Shown: positions 46,401 to 53,956 of the stretch, piece after piece
Position numbering within the stretch: the first letter of the stretch is position 1
Layout: the number at the start of each line of letters is the position of its first letter
Source of the DNA: Azospirillum brasilense
Lineage (GTDB): Bacteria > Pseudomonadota > Alphaproteobacteria > Azospirillales > Azospirillaceae
DNA length: 64,000 nt
Direction: 5' to 3'
Assembly: GCF_008365405.1 (NCBI RefSeq)
Contig: NZ_QOKV01000009.1
Coordinates: 176,062-240,061, forward strand
Made by a program: the position numbers and the translations under genes
Notes under the pieces: model-generated
Databases searched by the model: none
Told to the model about the DNA's origin: nothing
Seen by the model: the letters and a program-made list of their open reading frames with translations, nothing else

Positions 46401-47345
46401 TTCCGGCACCGCCAGGAACGGCGCCACCAGCTGGGACGGAACGCCGCCTGGCGCGCGGCGCCAGTCCTCCGGCCCGCCGTCGCGATAGCCGAGGGTCTGC
46501 AGCACGGGAATGCCCAGGCTCTCGAACTCGGCCCGACGGGCGGGACCATTCTGCATGTGATGCAGGTTGACCAGCAGCGCGGCACCCGCCGGCCGCAGAA
46601 GAGACTGCAGCGCCTGCGGATCGGTGGCGTCGAACCAGATCGCCAGCGGAGCCAACCCACGGGACTCGGCTCCCGCCACCAGGGCGTCGATGACCCCGGT
46701 CTGCATCGCCGACAGGCTGCCGGCGTGAAAGGCGAAGGCGACGCGCGGCGCGTCGGCTGGCCAGCGGTCCGCGCCCCAGGCGAGATAGTCCCCGACGTGT
46801 GAAAAAAGCCGTGCCGCCGCCGGATGATAGACGCCGCTCTTCGGCAAGGGCTCCGCCGGGGCCAGGGCCTCAATGTTTCCACCCGCCCGCCATTCCCGGA
46901 TGTAGGCGGCCATGCGGCGCAGATTGATCTCGCCGCCGTTGGCGTAATAGGCGAGCAGGCGCCGCGCGTGCTCCGGGGCCACACCTCCGAAGGCGGGAGG
47001 GCCGCCTCCGACCTGGAGCCAGGGCACGCTGGCATCGTCCAGCGCCGTCCCCAGCGCCTGTCGCACCACGGCGAGATCGCCTGGACGCGGTGTGTCGAGG
47101 ATGACGAGGTCGGCGCCGGCCAGCCACGCCGCCGGCTCGCCCGTTGCGGTCTCGACGCGCAGGCTGTCCAGCGTCACCCCGTTCTCGTCGGCGAAGCGGG
47201 CGAGGCGCTCCAGCTTGCCGGGCAGCACGAAGCTGTTGGTGACGACCCGGACCGTCGGGCGCGGTGCAGCCTCCGCCGCCCGTGTCACCGCCATCCCGGC
47301 GGCGCACAGGCACAGGACCACGATCAATCGTGAAAGGAGCGTCAT
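43443..47345 (-). CDS. CobN-like chelatase with signal peptide and C-terminal membrane anchor
   Basis: A 1300-residue homologue of the large subunit of cobaltochelatase/magnesium chelatase (CobN/BchH). Family blocks are WNYPPGEKNLSASNLNVPRS (368-387), HFGTHGTQEWTPGKE (536-550) and YIQDNIGEAIQARRR (572-586). Unlike biosynthetic cytoplasmic CobN, it starts with a signal peptide (RLIVVLCLCAAGMAVTRAAEA) and ends with a Pro/Ser-rich linker and a membrane helix (LAGLSLLILFILGG) followed by positive charges, so it should face the periplasm. It starts one base after the stop of a TonB-receptor gene and overlaps an exbB-like gene. Related periplasmic CobN-like proteins such as Bacteroidetes HmuS act on haem; the substrate here (metal, haem or corrinoid) is open. 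Confidence 0.9.
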   Translation of the reverse strand: MTLLSRLIVVLCLCAAGMAVTRAAEAAPRPTVRVVTNSFVLPGKLERLARFADENGVTLDSLRVETATGEPAAWLAGADLVILDTPRPGDLAVVRQALGTALDDASVPWLQVGGGPPAFGGVAPEHARRLLAYYANGGEINLRRMAAYIREWRAGGNIEALAPAEPLPKSGVYHPAAARLFSHVGDYLAWGADRWPADAPRVAFAFHAGSLSAMQTGVIDALVAGAESRGLAPLAIWFDATDPQALQSLLRPAGAALLVNLHHMQNGPARRAEFESLGIPVLQTLGYRDGGPEDWRRAPGGVPSQLVAPFLAVPEGWGMSDPLVIEAVERGEPVPIAEQVAALLDKVAALAALRRTANADKNLAVMVWNYPPGEKNLSASNLNVPRSLERLTGALAAAGYDVPPTEEARLIEAGQAMLGGLYRPETLDQLLAAGLAEAFPVARYAAWFAALPETVRDSVTDRWGRPEEHWAVRTIDGEARFVVPRLRLGKLTLLPQPPRGGTPGHAYHDAKMPPDHYYLAVYLYVRQALAAHALIHFGTHGTQEWTPGKERGLWAHDFPILAVGSLPVFYPYIQDNIGEAIQARRRGRAVTVSHQTPAFAPAGLYDELRDLHALVHEHGQLDGGATRDRTAERIRTAAVEAGIARDLGWDAERMSADFDNFLAALHDHLHELARHAMPLGLHSFGDPAAPEHRLATVMQQLGKPFYRRLGLDPREVFAGTFDTLKETEPYRLLHRHLREEMALDTVADPELRALLERAAALDRHLADPQEVEALLAGLSGGFVRPGPGGDPVRNPDVPSGRNIAAFEPDKIPTRAAYEAGADALAKLIDAYRAEHDGAVPEKIAVSLWSSEAMRHLGVLESQVLHALGLRPVWDGGGRVTALDIVPAAELGRPRIDVVLQVTSVYRDQFDGFMRLLAGAIDRLARLDEPGNAVARHSAETARSLIAQGVAPERAQELAALRLFGNEPGDYGSGLTDAVLDSTHWTQDAALADAFLDRLQYAYGAREWGVRLPTEDGNLFAETLRGVQAAVLARSSRLHGVLSTDHPFEYLGGLALAVRRLDGDSPSLYIADLREAQGRITGAARFLADELRSRSLNPHWIGAMQAEGYAGTTEIVKTVNNLWGWQVTAPETVRADQWQAVHDTYIRDRRNLGLDGWFERHNPMAQAQVIERMAEAIRKGYWDADDRTRRELAERWQVLARDHGASAGAPATAAFMKAMAAGYAPAVEPSAPSPSAEATPSEAVSEAVRGTVMTPVPADRGADPAAWRALAGLSLLILFILGGAARQAGANRRLTSLRTSS

Positions 47346-47346
47346 G

Positions 47347-49317
47347 TCAGAAGCTGTGGTTCAGGCCGACCCAGTAGAGCCGCCCCTCTTCCGCATAGGG
47401 GAAGAGCGGGGACTTTTCGGCCAGCCGCTGGTCGGTGAGGTTCTGAATGCCGCCACGCAACACCACGCTGTCGGTCAGCTCCTGGCTGAGGTCGAGCGAC
47501 AGCAGCGTGTAGGCCGGCAGGCGCGTCGCCGCGCCCGAGGAGGGATAGAGCGCCTGTCGACCGACATACTCGGTGCGCAGCCGCGCGGTGAAGCGTTCGA
47601 CCGGGCTCCAGGCCAGCGTGACGTTGGCACGGTGCCGGGGTCGTTCACTCAACTCCAGACCCGTGCCGCGGTCCTCGCTGTCGAGGAAGGTGTAGTTGGC
47701 GTCGAGGCGCAGATTCGCCGGCAGGTCGATTCCGCCCTCCAGCTCCATTCCCCGGATGCGGGCCTCGTTGATGTTCTGATAGGTGCGGATTTCCCGGCCG
47801 CGGATGCCGCAAAAGCGGGTGCAGGCGGTTTCGATCAGATTCTCCAGGTCGTTCTGGAACAGGGTGGCGCGAAGCGACCAGGATTCGGCCCGGTACTCCG
47901 CTCCCAACTCGTAGGCGGTGCTGGTTTCCGGCTCCAGGGCCGGGTTGCCGACCACGGTGAAGCGACCGGCGGCGGCGGCGGCCTGATATTGCGGCGAGAG
48001 CTGCTTCAGCGTCGGCGCCTTGAAGCCCTTGCCGACGCCGCCCTTCACGGTCAGCGCGTCGGTCAGGTGATGGACCATATAGGCGCGCGGGCTGTGCTGC
48101 CAGCCGAACGCCTCGTGATGGTCGGCGCGGTCGCCCAGCACCAGCGACGAGTCGGCGCCCAAACTGATCTCGTCCTGGAGGAACAGGGCGTGATGGATCG
48201 CTTCCGCCGAGCCGGCGCGGTTGATCGTGCTGTCGGTCAGGCGCTCGCGGTGCCATTCGCCGCCCAGCGTCACGCGGTTCCAGGACAGCACCGGCACGCT
48301 GACGTGTCCATCGACGATGTCGTCGGTGAGCGTCTGCGGATCGGTCGGCACGCCGGCCGAGCGTCGGCTTGTGCGGTCGAGCGTGGATCGGTAGGCGCGC
48401 AGGCTGGTGTTGCCCCAGGTCCAGTCACCCTGATGCGCCAGTGAGAGATGGCGGCGGTCGATCGTGTCGGTCGTGGTGTAGATCGACGCGGCGGTGGCAC
48501 CGGATTGGACGGTGTAATCCCTGGTCTCGTGCCCCTGCCCGTAGGCCAAGTCGATCCGCTGCGCCTCGTCGGGCGTCCAGGTCAGGGCGGCGCTGCCGGT
48601 GGCGGCGCGCCGCCTCTCCAGCTCGGTCAGACGCGGATCGGCCAGGGCGCGGGTCGGCTCGCGGCCCTGGCTCCGGCCGGTGACGCTCAGGCCAAGCACG
48701 CCCGGCACCAGCGGTCCGCCGGCATAGGCGCCCATCTGCCCGCTGTCGCCGCCCGTCCCGGCCATCAGCCCGCCCTGGGCGGACAGGCTGCCATGCCAGG
48801 CATCGGTGGCGCGGCGTGTGATGACGTTGACGACACCACCCAGAGCCTCCGACCCGTAGAGCGACGACATCGGCCCGCGCACCACCTCGATGCGCTCGAT
48901 GGCTTCCGGCGGCACCCAGTTGAGGTCGTAGTCGGCATGCGCGATGGCGTTGCCGGCGGTGTTCACACGCTTGCCATCCATCAGGATCAGCGTGTGTTCG
49001 TCCGGCATGCCACGGATGGAGATGCCACGGCGGTTCAGACCGATGCCGCCGACCATGATGCCGGGCGTGTCGCGCAGGGCGTCCGCCAGATCCTGCACCG
49101 GGCGCTGCAGAAGTTCATCGCCGGTGATGACGGTGATGGTCGCCGGGGCGTCGGCCAGCGAGCGTTCGGTGGTCGTCGCGCTGACCACGACCGGTTCCAG
49201 CACGACCGGACCATCCGCCGACGCTCCGGCGGCGCACAGCAGGGCCGGCGATGCGGCGAGAAGGCAAGAGAATACCGTTCCCGCCCGAGGGCGGGCGCGG
49301 CTGGCACGGCAGTTCAT
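47347..49317 (-). CDS. TonB-dependent outer-membrane receptor of the chelatase cluster
   Basis: A 656-residue receptor of the BtuB/CirA/HmuR size class: signal peptide (TVFSCLLAASPALLCAAGASA), a likely TonB-box region (EPVVVSATTTERSL), plug (ATITVITGDELLQRP; RRGISIRGMPDEHTLILMDGKRV; SLYGSEALGGVVNVITRR) and a 22-strand barrel ending GLNHSF. It has no STN signalling domain. One loop carries a Cys pair (ACTRFCG) as often found in metal or haem receptors. GGGGG lies five bases before the ATG at 49317; a perfect 18-bp palindrome is centred about 58 bp upstream. It is the first gene of the receptor-CobN-ExbB-DUF2149 operon. Confidence 0.92.
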   Translation of the reverse strand: MNCRASRARPRAGTVFSCLLAASPALLCAAGASADGPVVLEPVVVSATTTERSLADAPATITVITGDELLQRPVQDLADALRDTPGIMVGGIGLNRRGISIRGMPDEHTLILMDGKRVNTAGNAIAHADYDLNWVPPEAIERIEVVRGPMSSLYGSEALGGVVNVITRRATDAWHGSLSAQGGLMAGTGGDSGQMGAYAGGPLVPGVLGLSVTGRSQGREPTRALADPRLTELERRRAATGSAALTWTPDEAQRIDLAYGQGHETRDYTVQSGATAASIYTTTDTIDRRHLSLAHQGDWTWGNTSLRAYRSTLDRTSRRSAGVPTDPQTLTDDIVDGHVSVPVLSWNRVTLGGEWHRERLTDSTINRAGSAEAIHHALFLQDEISLGADSSLVLGDRADHHEAFGWQHSPRAYMVHHLTDALTVKGGVGKGFKAPTLKQLSPQYQAAAAAGRFTVVGNPALEPETSTAYELGAEYRAESWSLRATLFQNDLENLIETACTRFCGIRGREIRTYQNINEARIRGMELEGGIDLPANLRLDANYTFLDSEDRGTGLELSERPRHRANVTLAWSPVERFTARLRTEYVGRQALYPSSGAATRLPAYTLLSLDLSQELTDSVVLRGGIQNLTDQRLAEKSPLFPYAEEGRLYWVGLNHSF

Positions 49318-49366
49318 GTTATCCCCCAAAAGTCCCCCTGGCGTGGGAACTCATCACGCCAACTAA

Positions 49367-49384
49367 GTTATGTTATAACATAAC
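49367..49384. promoter_or_regulatory. Perfect 18-bp Zur-like palindrome
   Basis: GTTATGTTATAACATAAC is perfectly self-complementary and lies 50-67 bp upstream of the receptor start in an AT-rich promoter. The ATGTTATAACAT core resembles operators of the zinc regulator Zur in alphaproteobacteria; another Fur-family regulator is the main alternative. Confidence 0.7.
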
Positions 49385-49871
49385 ATATCTCTTTCGCGTC
49401 AACCCCCCTCTGTTCCGTGAACGCAACCGCATGTTCTCAGGCGTCGTCGTTACGGCGGCGGCCCACAGGCGATGACGATATCGCCGCTGGATAAGAGCTG
49501 TTGGCCGAACGCGGCATCGAGGCGTCCTAAAAGACGGGCCGGCGTTGGGTGATGAGGCTCGGGCCGGCCATTGCCGACGGGGTCAATTACCGTGACAGTG
49601 CCCAAGGAGCGCCTCGATATTGGCGTTCTCATCGCATTGCTGCTTGGCAGCAAGGGCACGTTCCACTTGCCTGAAGTCAAGTCGCGGCCCGGCTCGGCGG
49701 GGTAAGGTTCGGCCCGTGCCCACTGAGGGGGAGGTGCCGAAGACTACGAACTCCTTGCCGATGCGGTCATCCATTCGCCGGAATGGTCGGCACGCGGTCG
49801 ACGATCGCAGTCATCGCACCCGCTGTTCTCCGCTTTCCCACAACCCGAACATTGTCGGGGCTGGACCTGCC
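49385..49871. other. Gene-poor region upstream of the chelatase operon
   Basis: About 490 bp without a convincing intact gene. It contains the IS6-type transposase fragment at 49498-49584 and a 63-codon minus-strand frame (49583-49774) with no ribosome binding site or recognisable domain, which is not called. No cobalamin riboswitch-like structure was seen. Confidence 0.5.
49498..49584 (+). pseudogene. IS6-family transposase, N-terminal fragment
   Basis: Codons read LLAERGIEAS, a stop (TAA), then GRRWVMRLGPAIAD. This matches the helix-turn-helix part of IS6-type transposases (consensus DLLAERGIDVSYETVRRWVLKFGP). The in-frame stop and lack of any DDE domain show it is dead. It marks the right edge of the metal-acquisition block; a C-terminal piece of a similar transposase marks the left edge at 36.5 kb. 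Confidence 0.65.
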
Positions 49872-50915
49872 ATGATCACAAGAACGGACGCCATGACCGA
49901 CACCGTCGCATCCGCGAAGCCGAGCGTGCCCTGGAGGCAGCGGACGGTTCTGTTCATGATGGCGTCGGTGACGTTCCTCTTCCTGAGTTTTCTGCTCGTC
50001 AGCGCCTACGCCTGGTTCCATACCGACGCTGCGGTGCGGGTGGCCCATGTGGGCGAGCTTCGGTCGCTGCTCGCCAGCCCCGAGCCCGCCAAGCCCGGTC
50101 CGGATCTGGCCGGGCGCGTCGTCTACGTCCGGGGAACCGCAACGGCTGGAAAGCCGATCACCGACAGCAGCACGGGCGTTACCTTCGAAAACTCGCTGAT
50201 CATCCAGAGGATCGTGGAGCGGTACCGCGGTGGCCGGAAGGCAGGCTGGAGCCCTGAGGAGACGCAGTTCATGCCGTCGTCCGGCGCGCGTCTTGACGGC
50301 TGGGCGTTGACAGACCCGCTTCTGGCCGCAACGCCCTCGGCACTGGAACCCCTGCGCCCGAGCGAGGATTACCGGTTGCCCGCGGGCATGGTGCTCTCTG
50401 TCAGCGATCCCCATGGGGCTTATCAACCAAGCGGCAGCGCACGGGATTTCGACCCGGTGTCTCATCCGACGGCCAACGACCGGCGACTCATGTACCGGAC
50501 TTTGCGGGAGGGGGCCTTGAGCGTGATCGCTGTGGCCGACCGGAGTGGTCGCGGACTGGTGCCGCTTCGCATCGACGGGGACGACGTGGCGCTCGTGGCG
50601 AATGGAAGCGTCGATGCCGCGACCATGGTCGAGGATGTGCTGAAGAACGCCAACGCGGCGCGTGCCGAAACGATGCTCTTGGCTCTTGCCGCCGGTTGGG
50701 TGTTGTTCCTGATCCCGGCGTTCTGGGCGCCGGTGCGGCGCTGGACCGCTCTGATCATTGTCCCCTTGGGCGGCATCCTCGTGACACTCGCCGCCGCATC
50801 GGTCGCGGCCGTGCCGGGTGGCGTGGCCGGCAGCTTTCTCGCTGGGCAAGCCGTTGCGCTCGGGTATGTGCTGCTGATCGGATTGGCTGCCCGGGGGCGT
50901 GGCACCTTGGCTTGA
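49872..50915 (+). CDS. TMEM43-like membrane protein
   Basis: A 347-residue protein with one N-terminal helix (VLFMMASVTFLFLSFLLVSAYAW, about 27-49), a large extracytoplasmic domain and three C-terminal helices (MLLLALAAGWVLFLIPAF; ALIIVPLGGILVTLAAASVAAV; AGQAVALGYVLLIGLAA). The VHV-type strands, the IIQRIVERYRGG segment (compare LKRTVEMYQW) and overall topology resemble the TMEM43 family. The role in bacteria is unknown. A start at 49893 (MTDTVAS) is also possible. No operon partner is evident. Confidence 0.6.
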   Translation: MITRTDAMTDTVASAKPSVPWRQRTVLFMMASVTFLFLSFLLVSAYAWFHTDAAVRVAHVGELRSLLASPEPAKPGPDLAGRVVYVRGTATAGKPITDSSTGVTFENSLIIQRIVERYRGGRKAGWSPEETQFMPSSGARLDGWALTDPLLAATPSALEPLRPSEDYRLPAGMVLSVSDPHGAYQPSGSARDFDPVSHPTANDRRLMYRTLREGALSVIAVADRSGRGLVPLRIDGDDVALVANGSVDAATMVEDVLKNANAARAETMLLALAAGWVLFLIPAFWAPVRRWTALIIVPLGGILVTLAAASVAAVPGGVAGSFLAGQAVALGYVLLIGLAARGRGTLA

Positions 50916-51060
50916 CCCGGTCGGAGGGGGCTTCGCAGCACACTGTGCCTAGCCGCCGACGAACCCCTCAAGCGGGGCCGTGCTCGACTGCACAGGGCCA
51001 TTCGGCCTGAGCCACGCCGCCACGGCCCGAGGACACCGCCAGCGGTGGATCAGCGGAGTC

Positions 51061-51315
51061 TCAGGGATCGTTGCGACCGTGGGCCACACGAAACCAGTGC
51101 TCCGCGTGTTGACGACAGGTTTCGGCTTCGACGGAATCGCCGGATCGCTCGGCGTCGTCGGCGCGGGCGAGCCACTGGACATGCTTTTGCTGAGCGGAAC
51201 CATTGACCTTCTGGTGCGGTCGCGCCGGGGCTCCCTGCACGGATTGCCGTTGGGCCGCTTTGCCGAACCGTGGCTGCCGACGGGCGCGATCGCCCGACGG
51301 ATTGTCGAAAGGCAT
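51061..51315 (-). CDS. Small DUF4167-like protein
   Basis: An 84-residue basic protein. The second half, KHVQWLARADDAERSGD followed by VEAETCRQHAEHWFRVA, matches the core of DUF4167 (pattern YLALARDAQSAGDRVLAENYLQHAEHYYRL). The first half is a disordered Arg/Gln/Gly-rich tail, as is also typical. DUF4167 proteins are short alphaproteobacterial proteins with suspected RNA-binding tails; the function is not established. The antisense frame of similar length on the plus strand lacks any such match. Confidence 0.6.
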   Translation of the reverse strand: MPFDNPSGDRARRQPRFGKAAQRQSVQGAPARPHQKVNGSAQQKHVQWLARADDAERSGDSVEAETCRQHAEHWFRVAHGRNDP

Positions 51316-51377
51316 GAACGTTGATCCTCATGTGGTCGGCGGGCCGCGATCAGGAGCGAAGGATGATTTCCGGACGC

Positions 51378-51695
51378 TCAATCCCGGCATTCCTTTGTCA
51401 CGTCGGAAAAAGCTCGGAAAGCTTCGGTCACATCATTCATGACCTGCGGGAAGAACGCAACGCGGCCGGCAAGCGGGCCTTCATTGATTGGCGTGGGGTG
51501 GGGAAGCGGGCGCGACAAAGGGGGCGGTTTGCCGGGGTCCCTCTCGTCGGCACGGGGAGGCTCGTAGAAATGTAGGGCGAGCTGACCATCGGGTTCGGCG
51601 GCGTAGGGCAGGCCGGGCTCGGTCCGGCGTTCCGCACCGGGAAGGACATACTGATCGCCTTGGGCGGTCCTTTCCGTCAACGGCATCCAAGACAC
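51378..51695 (-). CDS. Hypothetical protein
   Basis: A 105-residue frame (MSWMPLTERTAQGDQYVLPG...). It is rich in Pro and charged residues and has no recognisable domain; RTAQGDQYVLPGAERRT loosely recalls the N-terminus of small plasmid-type proteins but I would not name it. No clear ribosome binding site was seen. It may be a decayed gene. It lies between the DUF4167-like gene and the large oxidoreductase on the same strand. Confidence 0.3.
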   Translation of the reverse strand: MSWMPLTERTAQGDQYVLPGAERRTEPGLPYAAEPDGQLALHFYEPPRADERDPGKPPPLSRPLPHPTPINEGPLAGRVAFFPQVMNDVTEAFRAFSDVTKECRD

Positions 51696-51826
51696 CCATT
51701 AACCGGTTGAAGCCTCGTTCAACCTATCAGATTTCAGCCAATCCGCTCCAGCGAATACGGCAGGTTGCCGGGCCTTCGAAGTGGCAGGCAACTCCGGGAA
51801 GCGGCTGAACGAAAGGCCGTGTGCGG

Positions 51827-53899
51827 TCAGAGCGCGAACTGGATGCGGTCGTCCTCGTCCGTCTCCGCTTCGGCGGGGACGGCGCAGCACAGCAGCACCT
51901 CGTCGGCGGCGACCGCCGCGCTCGGCTCCTTGACGTAGGTCACCGCACCCTTGAGCAGCTTGGTGCGGCAGGTTCCGCAGGTGCCTTCGCGGCAACTGAA
52001 GGCGGGATCGAGGCCGCGCGCCTCGGCGAGGTCGAGCAGCGTGCCGGAGCCGGGTGTCCAGCGCGCCTCCTTGAGCGTGTTCATGAAGGCGATCGGCACC
52101 GGCTTGGTCGAGGGCGGCCGACGCGCCGGTGTCACGGCGGCTTCCGTGGCCTCACCCGTCCGCTTCAGAGAGGACGGCCCGAACGCTTCGGCGTGAATCC
52201 GGCCGTCGGCGATGTTGTAGCCGCGCAGGCCGTCGTAGAGCGCCTGTGTGAAGGCGGGCGGCCCGCAAAGGTAGAAGTCGTAATCGTTGAAGCCGAGGAT
52301 TCGCGTCAGCAGCGCCATGTCGATGCGGCCCACGGCGTCGTAATCGACTCCCGGCGCGGCATCGCCGGGATCGCTGAGGACGCGGACGAGCCGGACGGCG
52401 CCGTTCGCCGCCGTGACGAGATCGGCGATTTCCCGGTCGAAGGGACGCTCCGGTCTGGAGCGCGCGGCGTGGACCAGGATCGTCGGGCGGATTCGCTGCG
52501 TGCGCAGCCCCTCATAGACCACATGGCGCAGCATGGCGAGCAGGGGCGTGATGCCGACGCCGCCGGCCAGCAGCACGGCCGGCCGCGTCGCACGGGCGTC
52601 GATGATGAAGCCGCCCGCCGGCCCGCGCGCCTCGATGACGTCGCCGACCCGGACATGGTCGTGCAGGTGCCGTGACACCAGGCCCTCGCGCTTGACGCTG
52701 ATCCGGTAGATCCCGTCGGACGGGGCGACGGACAGCGTGTAGGTCCGGACGACCGGTTTGTCGGCGCCCGCCGGCGTGACGCGGATGGGCAGATGCTGTC
52801 CGGCCAGATGCGGCAGGAGTCCCGCGCCGTCGTTCGGCCGCAGATGGAAGGAGCGGATGGTGGCGCTTTCCTCGACGATACCCGTCACCGTCATCGGCCG
52901 CCAGCGCGTCGCCAACTCCTCCGCGCGCAGCCGGTCGGCGGCTTGGCGCCAGTCGCCCGTTATCAGGGAGCTGGGCGACCAGCCGTCCGCCCGCAGCGTC
53001 CAGCGCAAGGCCAGGGCGCCGGGCCGGCGGACGACCTTGCGCACCTTGAAGGTCCACAGCCGCTCGGCGCCCTGGAAGGCGGCGATCTCCGGCGACTCCA
53101 GGACCACCGCGGCGTCGCCGGTCATCTGCAGCAGGTCGCCGCTGGCGAAATCGACGAAGAGCAGCCCCGCCTTCCCGTTGAGCAGGATGTTGCCGAGCGT
53201 GGCGAAGAAGAGGTTGCCGTCGAAATCCGGAATGGTGAGGGTGCCGTCCTCGGCCACGCGGACGAACCCGGCCTTGCCGCCACGATGCGACACGTCGACC
53301 TGACGATGATTTCCGCGATCGGCGTAGGAGGCGACGAAGAAGGCGTCGGCCGCCGCGATCACCGTCCGCGCCGCCGGATCGAGGGCCGTCAGTTCCTCGA
53401 CGGCGCCGGCGAAGGGCTGGGCGGGGTCGCGGGCCAGCGTGGCATCGCGCAGCTGGATGTAGCGGGGGCAGTTGCCGAAGCTCTGGTCGACCGCGACGCG
53501 GAAGCCCGCGGGCGTCGTCGAGACGACGCCGTTCATGCGGTTGCGCCGCCGCGTGTGCATCTCAATGCCGAGGAGGCCGACCGGCTCGCCATCGGCCATG
53601 CCGGCCCCCGCGGGGTCACGGGCAGCCGGGCGTGCGGCGATGTCGAGAAGGGTCGGGGACGGCGAGGACATGAAGCCGGGCCGGCCCTCCAGCACGGTGG
53701 CCCAGGCATCGCCGCCCGGGTCGGCGCTGCCGATCACGAGGAACGGGAGCTGGGCGTAGAAGTCGCGGTGCTGGTCGGGCATGAAGTCGCGGACGACCCG
53801 CTGTCCGACCATCGCCATCCGCTCGGCGACGCCGACCTTCTCCTGCAGGAACGTCTCGCCCTCATGCCACGTCGGCAGCGACTTCGTGGTCTCGCCCAT
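51827..53899 (-). CDS. Three-domain flavin/ferredoxin oxidoreductase (PNPOx-like, FNR-like, 2Fe-2S)
   Basis: A 690-residue fusion: a pyridoxamine-phosphate-oxidase-like FMN split-barrel (about 45-250), an FNR-like FAD/NAD(P) module (about 335-570; GQHLPIRV, RTYTLSVAP, VLLAGGVGITPLLAML, DFYLCGPPAF) and a C-terminal plant-type ferredoxin (about 600-690) with cluster cysteines in CREGTCGTC and LLCCAVP. Electrons would pass NAD(P)H-FAD-2Fe-2S, with the FMN-like domain perhaps acting on the final substrate. It is cytoplasmic. It is followed by a GST gene on its 5' side in the same direction (57-bp gap), suggesting detoxification or xenobiotic metabolism. Confidence 0.88.
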   Translation of the reverse strand: MGETTKSLPTWHEGETFLQEKVGVAERMAMVGQRVVRDFMPDQHRDFYAQLPFLVIGSADPGGDAWATVLEGRPGFMSSPSPTLLDIAARPAARDPAGAGMADGEPVGLLGIEMHTRRRNRMNGVVSTTPAGFRVAVDQSFGNCPRYIQLRDATLARDPAQPFAGAVEELTALDPAARTVIAAADAFFVASYADRGNHRQVDVSHRGGKAGFVRVAEDGTLTIPDFDGNLFFATLGNILLNGKAGLLFVDFASGDLLQMTGDAAVVLESPEIAAFQGAERLWTFKVRKVVRRPGALALRWTLRADGWSPSSLITGDWRQAADRLRAEELATRWRPMTVTGIVEESATIRSFHLRPNDGAGLLPHLAGQHLPIRVTPAGADKPVVRTYTLSVAPSDGIYRISVKREGLVSRHLHDHVRVGDVIEARGPAGGFIIDARATRPAVLLAGGVGITPLLAMLRHVVYEGLRTQRIRPTILVHAARSRPERPFDREIADLVTAANGAVRLVRVLSDPGDAAPGVDYDAVGRIDMALLTRILGFNDYDFYLCGPPAFTQALYDGLRGYNIADGRIHAEAFGPSSLKRTGEATEAAVTPARRPPSTKPVPIAFMNTLKEARWTPGSGTLLDLAEARGLDPAFSCREGTCGTCRTKLLKGAVTYVKEPSAAVAADEVLLCCAVPAEAETDEDDRIQFAL

Positions 53900-53956
53900 G
53901 TCCCGTCTCCTCCGTGAAAGAAGCGGGCGCGCCGGTGCGCGCGCCCTGGCAGCGCG

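Noticed and set aside
43923..46802. 959-codon plus-strand frame opposite the CobN-like gene
   Set aside because: Antisense shadow of conserved chelatase sequence with no recognisable domain.
49583..49774. 63-codon minus-strand frame near the IS6 fragment
   Set aside because: No ribosome binding site, no domain, and position next to transposase debris make it more likely a chance frame.
49318..49871. Cobalamin riboswitch upstream of the chelatase operon
   Set aside because: The leader between palindrome and start is only about 50 bp and no B12-box-like sequence was found there or in the gap upstream.
50980..51324. 114-codon plus-strand frame opposite the DUF4167-like gene
   Set aside because: The minus-strand frame matches a known domain pattern, so this frame is its shadow.
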